From the NCBI GenBank assembly GCA_937859895.1, contig CALMAV010000275.1:1-6773 (forward strand): a stretch of DNA of 6,773 bases, in the 5' to 3' direction. Both the position numbers and the translations under genes were made by a program. This document shows, in pieces, positions 1-6,539 of this stretch; position 1 is the stretch's first letter; each line of letters starts with the position of its first letter. Below the pieces are notes generated by a model that saw nothing but the letters and a program-made list of their open reading frames with translations, was not told where the DNA came from and did no database searches. The stretch comes from an uncultured Bryobacterales bacterium. Its GTDB lineage: Bacteria > Acidobacteriota > Terriglobia > Bryobacterales > Bryobacteraceae.

Positions 1-1388
1 GGCAAACATCGCTCCATGATGGCTTTGTGGCAGGAACCGCTGCCACCCCGCTTGCCTTAACTACTGCTGCTCTGTCGCTGCCTGCTTTAGCATCTCCCAT
101 TGGGGGTGATACCGAAGTGGTAATGCGGCCCGACCCTACGATCGGAGATGGCACTTGGGCCAATAACAGCTGGCTCCAGGAACTGCCTAAGCCGCAAACC
201 AAGCTGACCTGGGAAAACGCCGTAACGGTTAGCCCGGAGAGGGCGGCTAAGATGGGCATCTCCACTGGCGATGTCCTGCGCGTGACGGTTAATGGAGCAA
301 ACATCGAAGGGCCAGCCTGGATTCTTCCCGGCCAAGCTCAGAAAACGGTGGGTGTTACGTTCGGGTATGGTCGCGTGTCTTGCGGCCATGTCGGCGATGG
401 CATCGGTTACAGTGCTTACCGGCTTCAGGATTCGAGTACGCGCTTCTTTACTGCGGGGACTGTTGTCAAGACTGGCGAGCACGTCTTCGTGGCGGACACG
501 CAAGGCACACAGACCATGGCCGATCGTGAGCCTGTTCGCGCGGGCGACTTCTCCGAATATAAGCAGCATCCTGACTTCGCCACCGATACCCAAGAAACCG
601 TACCTATCCCGGCTAGCGATAGTTTGTACCCCACTGATGCCTGGAAGTATGAAGGGTACAAGTGGGGCATGTCGATCGACCTGAATGTTTGTACCGGATG
701 CAGCGCCTGCATCATTGCCTGCCAAGCGGAGAACAACATTGCGGTAGTGGGTAAGGAACAGGTCGCCAAGGGTCGGCACATGCACTGGATTCGTGTAGAT
801 CGCTACTACTCAGGCAACCTGGACTCGCCAGAAATCTACAACCAGCCTGTTCCCTGCATGCACTGCGAAAATGCTCCGTGCGAAGTTGTTTGCCCGGTAG
901 GAGCTACCGTTCACAGCAATGAGGGTATAAATCAGATGGTTTATAACCGCTGTGTGGGAACGCGTTACTGCTCAAATAATTGTCCTTACAAGGTTCGGCG
1001 CTTCAACTTCTATCTATTTCAGGATTGGAAGACCCCAAGCCTGTTCGGCATGCGTAATCCGGATGTTACGGTACGCAGTCGTGGAGTTATGGAGAAGTGC
1101 TCCTACTGTATCCAGCGCATTCAGGAGCAGAAGATTGCGGCTGACAAGGATGGTCGCATAATCCGTGACGGAGAGGTTCTGACAGCTTGTCAGCAGGTCT
1201 GTCCTACGAATGCAATTATTTTCGGCAATTTGAACGAGAAGAACAGCCGAGTCGCTAACCTGCAGAAACTCCCGCGAAATTACCGACTTCTGGACGATCT
1301 GAACAACCGTCCTCGTACCACTTATCTCAGTTATGTTCGCAACACGAATGAAGCGCTAAGAGGTCCTCGTGGCAACAAAGAATCCTGA
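1..1388 (+). CDS. actB: ActB, iron-sulfur/molybdopterin-like subunit of alternative complex III (3' part; 5' end outside window)
   Basis: This is the C-terminal ~461 residues of ActB, the large periplasmic electron-transfer subunit of ACIII. The frame is open to the window edge (first whole codon at 3-5) and reads HDGFVAGTA through the GTG at 27, so that GTG is internal and not a start. Roughly 120-620 resembles the C-terminal beta domain of molybdopterin oxidoreductases; the family is known to lack the molybdenum cofactor. From about 670 comes a HybA/NrfC-like ferredoxin domain with cysteine codons at 690, 699, 708, 720; 855, 864, 879, 891; 951, 969, 981; and 1098, 1107, 1188, 1200. These 15 cysteines, with Thr (960) where a sixteenth would sit, fit three [4Fe-4S] and one [3Fe-4S] cluster, as known for ActB. 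The TGA at 1386 lies 20 bases inside actC. The full-length family protein is about 1000 residues, so just over half is missing. Confidence 0.95.
   Translation, partial: QTSLHDGFVAGTAATPLALTTAALSLPALASPIGGDTEVVMRPDPTIGDGTWANNSWLQELPKPQTKLTWENAVTVSPERAAKMGISTGDVLRVTVNGANIEGPAWILPGQAQKTVGVTFGYGRVSCGHVGDGIGYSAYRLQDSSTRFFTAGTVVKTGEHVFVADTQGTQTMADREPVRAGDFSEYKQHPDFATDTQETVPIPASDSLYPTDAWKYEGYKWGMSIDLNVCTGCSACIIACQAENNIAVVGKEQVAKGRHMHWIRVDRYYSGNLDSPEIYNQPVPCMHCENAPCEVVCPVGATVHSNEGINQMVYNRCVGTRYCSNNCPYKVRRFNFYLFQDWKTPSLFGMRNPDVTVRSRGVMEKCSYCIQRIQEQKIAADKDGRIIRDGEVLTACQQVCPTNAIIFGNLNEKNSRVANLQKLPRNYRLLDDLNNRPRTTYLSYVRNTNEALRGPRGNKES
1358..1363 (+). promoter_or_regulatory. Ribosome binding site for actC, inside actB
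   Basis: AAGAGG stands five bases before the GTG at 1369, inside the last codons of actB. It supports this GTG as the actC start, although the start overlaps the actB stop, and it suggests translational coupling of the two genes. Confidence 0.6.
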
Positions 1389-2802
1389 ACAACAGATACT
1401 CGACCAAGGTCTGGTAGTGAAAGACCCGGGGCCTAATGAGATTATTGGGCCCGGGCACGACTATAAGACCGTTACCGACCGAATCTCGGGCGTCGTATAT
1501 CTTCCCTGGAAGAGTACGCCAAAGAGATGGTTTGTCGGCGCATTTCTCTCATTCCTGTTAGTGAATGTGCTGGCGGTGGCAGTTTGCTACCTGTTCCTTC
1601 GGGGTGTCGGCATTTGGGGAATCAATATTCCCGTTGCTTGGGGTTTTGCCATCATCAACTTTGTTTGGTGGATTGGTATCGGCCATGCCGGCACGCTCAT
1701 TTCGGCAGTTCTGTTCCTGGTGAAACAGGATTGGCGTACGTCAATCAACCGATTCTCTGAAGCCATGACGCTGTTTGCTGTTGCTTGCGCTGGCATGTTT
1801 CCCATTCTCCACTTGGGACGCCCGTGGCTATTCTATTGGCTTCTTCCGTATCCCAATTCGATGTGGCTATGGCCGCAGCCGCGAAGTCCGCTGGAGTGGG
1901 ACGTGTTTGCAGTCTCCACTTACGGGTTAACGTCACTTATCTTTTGGTACATCGGTCTTATCCCTGACCTGGCTACCATGCGCGACACGGCGCCCCAAAT
2001 ATGGTTGCAGCGGGTGTACGGTGCGATGGCATTGGGTTGGCGTGGTTCAGCGATTCACTGGCATCGCTATCAGAAGGCCTACCTCCTTTTGGCTGGTTTG
2101 GCGACTCCGCTCGTTCTTTCCGTGCACACTATCGTCTCTTTCGACTTTGCGGTGAGCCAGCCCCCCGGATGGCACACTACGATTTTTCCGCCTTACTTCG
2201 TTGCTGGCGCGGTCTACTCCGGCTTTGCAATGGTATTGACACTGATGATTCCACTTCGCTCGTGGTATCACCTGCAGGATCTAATTACCATGCGGCATAT
2301 CGAAGCGGCCTCAAAACTGATGCTTGGCGTTGGTTTGATCGTTGCCTACGGATATGGGCTGGAAGCTTTCTTTGCCTGGTACAGCGGCGATAAGTACGAG
2401 TCATTCATGTACTACAACCGCGTGTTCGGACCGTACGGCTACACATACGCGCTACTTATCTTGTGCAATATTCTGTTACCCCAGTTGCTCTGGATTGAGA
2501 AGGTACGCTACAACCTGCTGATGGTTTGGCTTCTGTCGATCGTCATCAACATTGGCATGTGGTTGGAGCGGTTTGTCATTGTGGTGACCAGCCTTCATCG
2601 GGACTTCCTACCTTCCTCATGGGGAATGTACGCGCCTACTAAGTGGGACTGGATGACCTACGCCGGAACTATCGGGTTTTTCATGCTGCTGATTTTCCTG
2701 TTTGTCCGAGCCTTACCGGCCATCTCCATCTTCGAGGTGCGCGAAGAAATCCATAAAGGACACGAGCATGGCGAAAAGGCGTTAGAAGGAGCTACGGTAT
2801 GA
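1369..2802 (+). CDS. actC: ActC, NrfD-like polytopic membrane subunit of alternative complex III
   Basis: 477 residues, of usual length for ActC. It is an NrfD/PsrC-family inner-membrane protein that takes quinol electrons and hands them to the ActB clusters; the family has about ten helices and is proposed to take part in proton translocation. A hydrophilic N-terminal tail (about 1-50, with a DYKTVTDRISG stretch) precedes helix 1 (about 54-77) and helix 2 (about 88-117), the latter carrying WWIGIGHAGTL with His106. HLGRPW (His148) and EWD (Asp178) are conserved-looking polar residues near the expected quinol pocket; assigning them to that pocket is my inference. The C-terminal tail is charged and rich in Glu, His and Lys, so probably cytoplasmic. 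The start is GTG with AAGAGG upstream. It overlaps actB by 20 bases and actD by 4 (ATGA). The paralogue in this operon is ActF. Confidence 0.95.
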   Translation: MATKNPEQQILDQGLVVKDPGPNEIIGPGHDYKTVTDRISGVVYLPWKSTPKRWFVGAFLSFLLVNVLAVAVCYLFLRGVGIWGINIPVAWGFAIINFVWWIGIGHAGTLISAVLFLVKQDWRTSINRFSEAMTLFAVACAGMFPILHLGRPWLFYWLLPYPNSMWLWPQPRSPLEWDVFAVSTYGLTSLIFWYIGLIPDLATMRDTAPQIWLQRVYGAMALGWRGSAIHWHRYQKAYLLLAGLATPLVLSVHTIVSFDFAVSQPPGWHTTIFPPYFVAGAVYSGFAMVLTLMIPLRSWYHLQDLITMRHIEAASKLMLGVGLIVAYGYGLEAFFAWYSGDKYESFMYYNRVFGPYGYTYALLILCNILLPQLLWIEKVRYNLLMVWLLSIVINIGMWLERFVIVVTSLHRDFLPSSWGMYAPTKWDWMTYAGTIGFFMLLIFLFVRALPAISIFEVREEIHKGHEHGEKALEGATV

Positions 2803-3356
2803 GCGAACATGTAGCACTCCAGGAGTTTAGCTCAATCCACGGCGCAATGGTTGAGTTTAGCTCCCCTGACGATTTGATGATAGCCGCTCACCAGGCATAT
2901 TCCAGCGGTTACCGCCGCATGGATGCCTACACTCCTATGCCGATTGAAGGTCTAGCCGAAGCTATTGGCTATAAGAAAAACTATGTGGCTTTGGCAGTGC
3001 TGATTGGCGCATTAACTGGGGCAACGGGGGGATTTTGTTTTCTGGAGTGGATTTCCGGCGTAGCGTATGCCTTGAATGTAGGCGGACGCCCGCTTAATAG
3101 CTGGCCGGCTTTCATTCCGATTACTTTTGAATGCACCATTCTCTTTTCGGCTATCACATCACTGCTCTGCGTCCTTCTCATGAACGGGCTACCCAAACCG
3201 TACCATCCGGTGTTTAACGTTCCGGCATTTGCCCGGGCTTCGACTGACCGCTTCTTTCTCTGCATTGAATCTACCGACCCCAAGTTTCGCGTCGAGGAAA
3301 CTGTTGACTTCCTTCGCGGATTAGGTGGGAATGAGGTTTCTGTTGTCCCCGCATAG
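2799..3356 (+). CDS. actD: ActD, two-helix membrane subunit of alternative complex III (DUF3341 family)
   Basis: 185 residues, close to the usual ActD length. A soluble N-terminal part (about 1-60, beginning with a short beta-rich segment and containing YRRMDAYTPMPIEGL) is followed by a helix at about 62-82 and a second at about 106-128. The loop motif GRPLNSWPAFIPITFE, with Glu111 at the membrane edge, is a strong family signature. A short soluble tail (FARASTDRFFL through the C-terminus) closes the protein. In known ACIII structures ActD is a structural subunit at the membrane domain without a redox cofactor, and none is visible here. The ATG overlaps the actC stop as ATGA, with AGAAGGA at 2784-2790 as ribosome binding site. 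The end overlaps the start of actE. Confidence 0.93.
   Translation: MSEHVALQEFSSIHGAMVEFSSPDDLMIAAHQAYSSGYRRMDAYTPMPIEGLAEAIGYKKNYVALAVLIGALTGATGGFCFLEWISGVAYALNVGGRPLNSWPAFIPITFECTILFSAITSLLCVLLMNGLPKPYHPVFNVPAFARASTDRFFLCIESTDPKFRVEETVDFLRGLGGNEVSVVPA
3323..3336 (+). promoter_or_regulatory. Ribosome binding / start region of actE (start ambiguous)
   Basis: AGGTGGGA runs directly into the ATG at 3331, which is close for a ribosome binding site. A GTG at 3325 lies inside the same purine stretch, and a TTG at 3343 has GAGG six bases upstream. I favour ATG 3331 because it gives a compact signal peptide, but the spacing does not settle the start. Confidence 0.4.
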
Positions 3357-3933
3357 GTTTATATTTTTCGTTCTCCTGGCTGGTACCTTGGCCACTACAG
3401 CCTGCAGACAAGATATGCAGGATCAGCCGCGGTATAAGCCGCTTTCGCAGACATCCTTCTTTGGCGATGAACGCTCTGCTCGTCCCACTATTAGGGATAC
3501 GGTTGCGCGTGGGCAGTTGCATCTGGACGAGGCTCGCTATACGGGCAAAATGGATGGAAAGGACGTTACGGCCATCCCGATCCAGATTTTTCGTGCTGAT
3601 GTTGTCCGCGGGCAGGATCGCTATCAGATTTATTGCACACCCTGTCATGGCCGTCTGGGCGACGGGCGGGGCATGATCGTTTTGCGCGGGATGCGTCAGC
3701 CCCCGAGTTATCTGGATGCGCGGCTGGTAAACGCACCCATTGGACACTTTTTCGATGTAATCACCAACGGCTACGGAGCTATGTACCCTTACAATTCGCG
3801 TGTCGCTGTTGACGACCGCTGGCGGATCGCTGCCTACATTCGCGCTCTGCAGCTAAGCCAGAATGCGCTGCCTGATCTACAGCAGGTAGCAAATTCAGCT
3901 GGCGCAAAGAGTACGCCCGGAGGACAACAGTGA
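3331..3933 (+). CDS. actE: ActE, mono-heme cytochrome c subunit of alternative complex III
   Basis: 200 residues from ATG 3331 (202 from the GTG at 3325). This periplasmic class I cytochrome c carries electrons in ACIII towards the oxidase. The N-terminus is a hydrophobic export signal (about 10-22) ending at Cys25. Lipid attachment there is plausible, because ActE is known as a lipoprotein in some ACIII, but TTAC is a poor lipobox. After it comes the family segment QPRYKPL...FFGDERSARP...TVARG. Heme attachment is CTPCH (Cys102, Cys105, His106; codons 3634-3648), and Met151 (codon 3781, in GYGAMYPY) is the likely sixth ligand. DDRWRIAAYIRALQ is the usual C-terminal cytochrome c helix. There is a single heme motif. 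The gene overlaps actD by 26 bases and actF by 4 (GTGA). Confidence 0.94.
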   Translation: MRFLLSPHRFIFFVLLAGTLATTACRQDMQDQPRYKPLSQTSFFGDERSARPTIRDTVARGQLHLDEARYTGKMDGKDVTAIPIQIFRADVVRGQDRYQIYCTPCHGRLGDGRGMIVLRGMRQPPSYLDARLVNAPIGHFFDVITNGYGAMYPYNSRVAVDDRWRIAAYIRALQLSQNALPDLQQVANSAGAKSTPGGQQ

Positions 3934-5135
3934 GCAACTCCCATGATAGTGAAGCCGTACCGGTAGTAAGACTAGGCCCCGGTGCGGCCAGCGTCGAGCG
4001 AATCTCGGGTGTGGTGGGCGGTCTCGGCATCTTACTCTGTGTTGCTGGCTACTTCACTAACAGCGCTCATTTCTTTCAGTCTTACCTGTTTGCTTTTCTC
4101 TATTGGGGCGGCTTTGCTTTCGGTGGCCTCGGTGTGCTGCTGCTGAATAATGTCGTGGGCGGTAAGTGGGGCGTTACGACGCGGCGTCTTCTAGAAGCCA
4201 AAGTTCGGACCCTGCCGATTGTTGCTCTGCTGTTTATTCCGGTGCTCATTGGTATTCCGCATCTCTATCCATGGGCCACCGACGCCATTAACCACAATGA
4301 GATCTTGATGCACAAACGGCTGTATCTGAACGTGCCTTTCTTCGTGCTCCGCTGTGTGATTTATTTCGCCATTTGGTACTTTTGGGGCCGCCGTATTCAG
4401 ACGATGACCGACCGCCAGGATGCCACTGGCGATCCAACGCTGGTTGTAAAACTTCGGCAGTTCAGCGCTCCCGGGTTGTTGCTGTTTGTTCTTACTATCA
4501 CTTTTGCCTACATCGATTGGATAATGTCCGCCAACGCGGAGTTTTACTCTACCGTGTTTGGCGCCATTCTGATGATTGGCAACGTTCAGCAAACCTTTGC
4601 GCTTACCATAATTGTTCTGATTCTCGCCTCGAAGCAGGATCGTTTTGGAGGCCGCATTAACCCCAAGCTGCTTCATGATCTTGGCAATTTACTCTTTGCT
4701 TTCACTATCTTTTGGACATACCTGACCGCCTCGCAGCTAATCATCATATGGCCGGCAAACTTACCTCAGGAGATTGGCTGGTATATCGACAGAACGCAAG
4801 GCTTATGGAAAGCTATCACTTGGGTAGTGGGCCTTACTATGTTCGCCTTCCCTTTCCTGGCTCTGTTATCGCAAAGCCGGAAGCGCAATCCGGCGCGCCT
4901 GATTAAAGTGGCTGTCTGGCTTCTTTGCGCTGACGTTATCTATATCTTCTGGTTCATCGAGCCGACCTATCGCAGAGGTGGCGTATCGGTGTATTGGACT
5001 GATTTCGCTGCTTTTGCAGGAGTCGGCGGTATTTGGGTCTACACTTACCTGGGACAATTAAGACGAAGACCGCTATTGCCCTTGCACGACCCTCGTATTG
5101 CAGAGGCAATGCCAGCATTGGCAGCAGGCGTCTAG
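3930..5135 (+). CDS. actF: ActF, NrfD-like polytopic membrane subunit of alternative complex III
   Basis: 401 residues, of normal ActF length. It is a second NrfD-type inner-membrane protein, paralogous to ActC but with a shorter N-terminal tail. In ACIII it sits beside ActC in the membrane arm and is proposed to contain a proton path; no cofactor is expected. Helix 1 spans about 26-43 and helix 2 about 50-74, followed by GGKWGVTTRRLLEA, an ActF signature. Further family stretches are YIDWIMSANAEFYSTVFG, FWTYLTASQLIIIW and NLPQEIGWYIDR. About ten helices are visible by eye. The start is GTG overlapping the actE stop (GTGA), with GGAGGA at 3919-3924 five bases before it, which is the strongest ribosome binding site in the window. 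The gene ends with TAG, 29 bases before the next start. Confidence 0.95.
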   Translation: MSNSHDSEAVPVVRLGPGAASVERISGVVGGLGILLCVAGYFTNSAHFFQSYLFAFLYWGGFAFGGLGVLLLNNVVGGKWGVTTRRLLEAKVRTLPIVALLFIPVLIGIPHLYPWATDAINHNEILMHKRLYLNVPFFVLRCVIYFAIWYFWGRRIQTMTDRQDATGDPTLVVKLRQFSAPGLLLFVLTITFAYIDWIMSANAEFYSTVFGAILMIGNVQQTFALTIIVLILASKQDRFGGRINPKLLHDLGNLLFAFTIFWTYLTASQLIIIWPANLPQEIGWYIDRTQGLWKAITWVVGLTMFAFPFLALLSQSRKRNPARLIKVAVWLLCADVIYIFWFIEPTYRRGGVSVYWTDFAAFAGVGGIWVYTYLGQLRRRPLLPLHDPRIAEAMPALAAGV

Positions 5136-5164
5136 CGACCTCTTAGTTGTAGGACGAGATCACC

Positions 5165-5719
5165 ATGAGCGACCAAAACACCTTAGACGAGACACAGAAC
5201 AAGATGGTCAGTTCCCGTGGCCCGGTTCACTCCGAGCCACATGAGGGACATGATGGAACAAACTTCGAGGGCACTGATGCGAAAACGAGCATGGTTGTCA
5301 GCTCGCTCGCGATTATCGGTGGAACCCTGGTTTTCGTCTTTGTCCTGACGCTTGGCATTCAGCGTCTGTTAGTAGAACACAATCCTCGTGGACCATTACC
5401 GAGTGCAATTGCGCCCGAGCGAGTAGTGCCGCCCTCGCCACAATTGCTGGTCCATCCGTGGGACGAACTGCCCGATCTTCGAGCACGCGAAGACCAGATT
5501 CTTAACTCAAGTGGTACTGATGCCAACGGTCATGTACACGTGCCGATTGATCGGGCCATCGATGCAGTTGTATCCCGCTTAACTGTAAGTCCCGGCGCTC
5601 CGGAAGGAATCAATACACCTGGGGGCGAAGGGCGTGATTTCTCAAAAGGTCTCGCCGAAATGCCGGGGGTTTACCACCGGCCTCAGATTTCAGGAGAGAT
5701 TAAAAAAAGTGCGCGCTAA
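5165..5719 (+). CDS. Small single-helix membrane protein of unknown function in the ACIII-oxidase operon
   Basis: 184 residues. I recognise the type from similar operons but cannot name it or give it a function. A polar N-terminal region (about 1-42, with several His, Glu and Gly residues) is followed by one helix at about 43-65. The remaining ~115 residues are probably periplasmic: a Pro-rich linker (about 74-98), then a conserved-looking block at about 102-136 (ELPDLRAREDQIL, VHVPIDRAID), then a Gly/Pro-rich tail. There are no cysteines, no heme motif and no obvious metal site. The ATG has AGGA (5151-5154) upstream. The gene overlaps sco by 11 bases. Its place between actF and sco suggests an accessory or assembly subunit of ACIII or of the oxidase; whether it matches ActG or ActH of other organisms cannot be told from sequence alone. 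Confidence 0.85.
   Translation: MSDQNTLDETQNKMVSSRGPVHSEPHEGHDGTNFEGTDAKTSMVVSSLAIIGGTLVFVFVLTLGIQRLLVEHNPRGPLPSAIAPERVVPPSPQLLVHPWDELPDLRAREDQILNSSGTDANGHVHVPIDRAIDAVVSRLTVSPGAPEGINTPGGEGRDFSKGLAEMPGVYHRPQISGEIKKSAR
5692..5698 (+). promoter_or_regulatory. Ribosome binding site deciding the sco start
   Basis: AGGAGAG lies ten bases before GTG 5709, separated by an A-rich spacer containing seven A in a row (5702-5708). It supports GTG 5709 over the in-frame upstream ATG at 5634, which would place a charged extension ahead of the signal peptide. Confidence 0.6.
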
Positions 5720-6539
5720 GTTGTTTGTGATTGCCGTGGCAATGCTAGGGAGCGTTCCTTTCCTAGCAGCCCAGTATGCCCGGCCGCAGCTTACCAGAGG
5801 GGTAACCATACAGCAGAAGCTGAACTCCCCGGTCCCGCTGGATTTGGTGTTTCGCGACGAAACTGGACAAGCCGTTCCGCTCCGAACTTACTTCGGAGAG
5901 AAGCCTGTTATCTTGTCGCTTGTTTATTTCAAGTGCCCGAGCCTTTGCCCGATGAGCCTGCGAGAGACTGCAACCAGTCTCCGTCGCGTTCCGCTTCAAA
6001 GTGGGATCGACTATGAAGTTGTTGTGGTCAGCTTCGATCCGCACGATACGCCAGCTGATGCTGTCGCAAAGAAGGCAGAGTATGCCAAAATGTACGGCCG
6101 GGCAGGTTACAACTCAAGCTGGCACTTTCTCACAGGTACGCAAGCTTCTATCGAAAAGCTTACATCGGCGGTAGGCTTTGGCTACCGGTGGGATCAGGGT
6201 ACCCAGCAGTTTGTTCACGCAGGCGGAATTATGGTGGCAACGCCGGAAGGCAAAATGTCACGCTACTTCTACGGCGTCGACTATGCTCCCGCCGATCTTC
6301 GGATGGCTCTGGTTGAGGCCTCACAACATAGAATCAGTGCGCCGGCCAATTACGTCCTGATGTTCTGCTTTCAGTACGATGCTACCCAGGGCAAATACAC
6401 CTTGAATATCCTGAACATTCTTAAACTGGCCGGTTGTTTGACAGTGGTTTGTTTAGCCGGACTAATCTTTCTGTTGATGCGGAAAGATAACTCAAATGCT
6501 AAGAACGTGGGATGGAGAGAAATTAAGCATGTTGGATAA
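5709..6539 (+). CDS. SCO1/SenC-type copper chaperone with C-terminal membrane anchor
   Basis: 276 residues from GTG 5709. SCO proteins have a thioredoxin fold and deliver copper, or act as a thiol reductase, for the CuA centre of oxidase subunit II. A signal peptide (about 1-22, KLFVIAVAMLGSVPFLAAQ) is followed by the copper motif CPSLCP (Cys76, Cys80; codons 5934 and 5946) and the distal His170 (codon 6216, in FVHAGG). VVVSFDPHDTPADA is the usual SCO strand and turn. A hydrophobic helix at about 236-257 near the C-terminus, followed by a Lys/Arg-bearing tail, would anchor the domain in the membrane from that end; many SCO proteins use an N-terminal anchor instead. The upstream ATG at 5634 gives 25 extra charged residues and is unlikely. 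The gene overlaps its left neighbour and coxB by 11 bases each, and the position next to coxB fits its role. Confidence 0.93.
   Translation: MRAKLFVIAVAMLGSVPFLAAQYARPQLTRGVTIQQKLNSPVPLDLVFRDETGQAVPLRTYFGEKPVILSLVYFKCPSLCPMSLRETATSLRRVPLQSGIDYEVVVVSFDPHDTPADAVAKKAEYAKMYGRAGYNSSWHFLTGTQASIEKLTSAVGFGYRWDQGTQQFVHAGGIMVATPEGKMSRYFYGVDYAPADLRMALVEASQHRISAPANYVLMFCFQYDATQGKYTLNILNILKLAGCLTVVCLAGLIFLLMRKDNSNAKNVGWREIKHVG
6514..6519 (+). promoter_or_regulatory. Ribosome binding site for coxB, inside sco
   Basis: GGAGAG stands nine bases before the ATG at 6529, within the final codons of sco. It supports that ATG as the coxB start despite the 11-base overlap. Confidence 0.6.

Noticed and set aside
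27..29. GTG at 27 as the start of actB
   Set aside because: The frame is open to the window edge and the residues before it continue the ActB sequence; ActB is about twice as long as the visible part.
87..785. Long minus-strand open frame (232 codons) opposite actB
   Set aside because: It lies fully antisense to the conserved ActB frame, has no recognisable domain and reads like the shadow of a gene with strong codon bias.
3271..3747. Minus-strand open frame (158 codons) opposite actD/actE
   Set aside because: It covers the conserved cytochrome c frame with its CxxCH motif and shows no family features of its own.
4191..4676. Minus-strand open frame (161 codons) opposite actF
   Set aside because: It is antisense to conserved ActF helices; its polar, Asn/Gln/Lys-rich product is what the complement of hydrophobic codons gives.
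1369..5135. ActC and ActF as subunits of a polysulfide or nitrite reductase (Psr/Nrf)
   Set aside because: NrfD-type proteins occur there too, but two paralogues together with ActD, ActE and a fused ActB-type protein are specific to alternative complex III.
5136..5164. Possible terminator or promoter between actF and the small gene
   Set aside because: The 29 bases show no inverted repeat followed by a T run and no convincing -35/-10 pair.
5634..5708. ATG at 5634 as the start of sco
   Set aside because: It would add a charged 25-residue extension in front of a good signal peptide and overlap the previous gene by 86 bases; GTG 5709 has a ribosome binding site.
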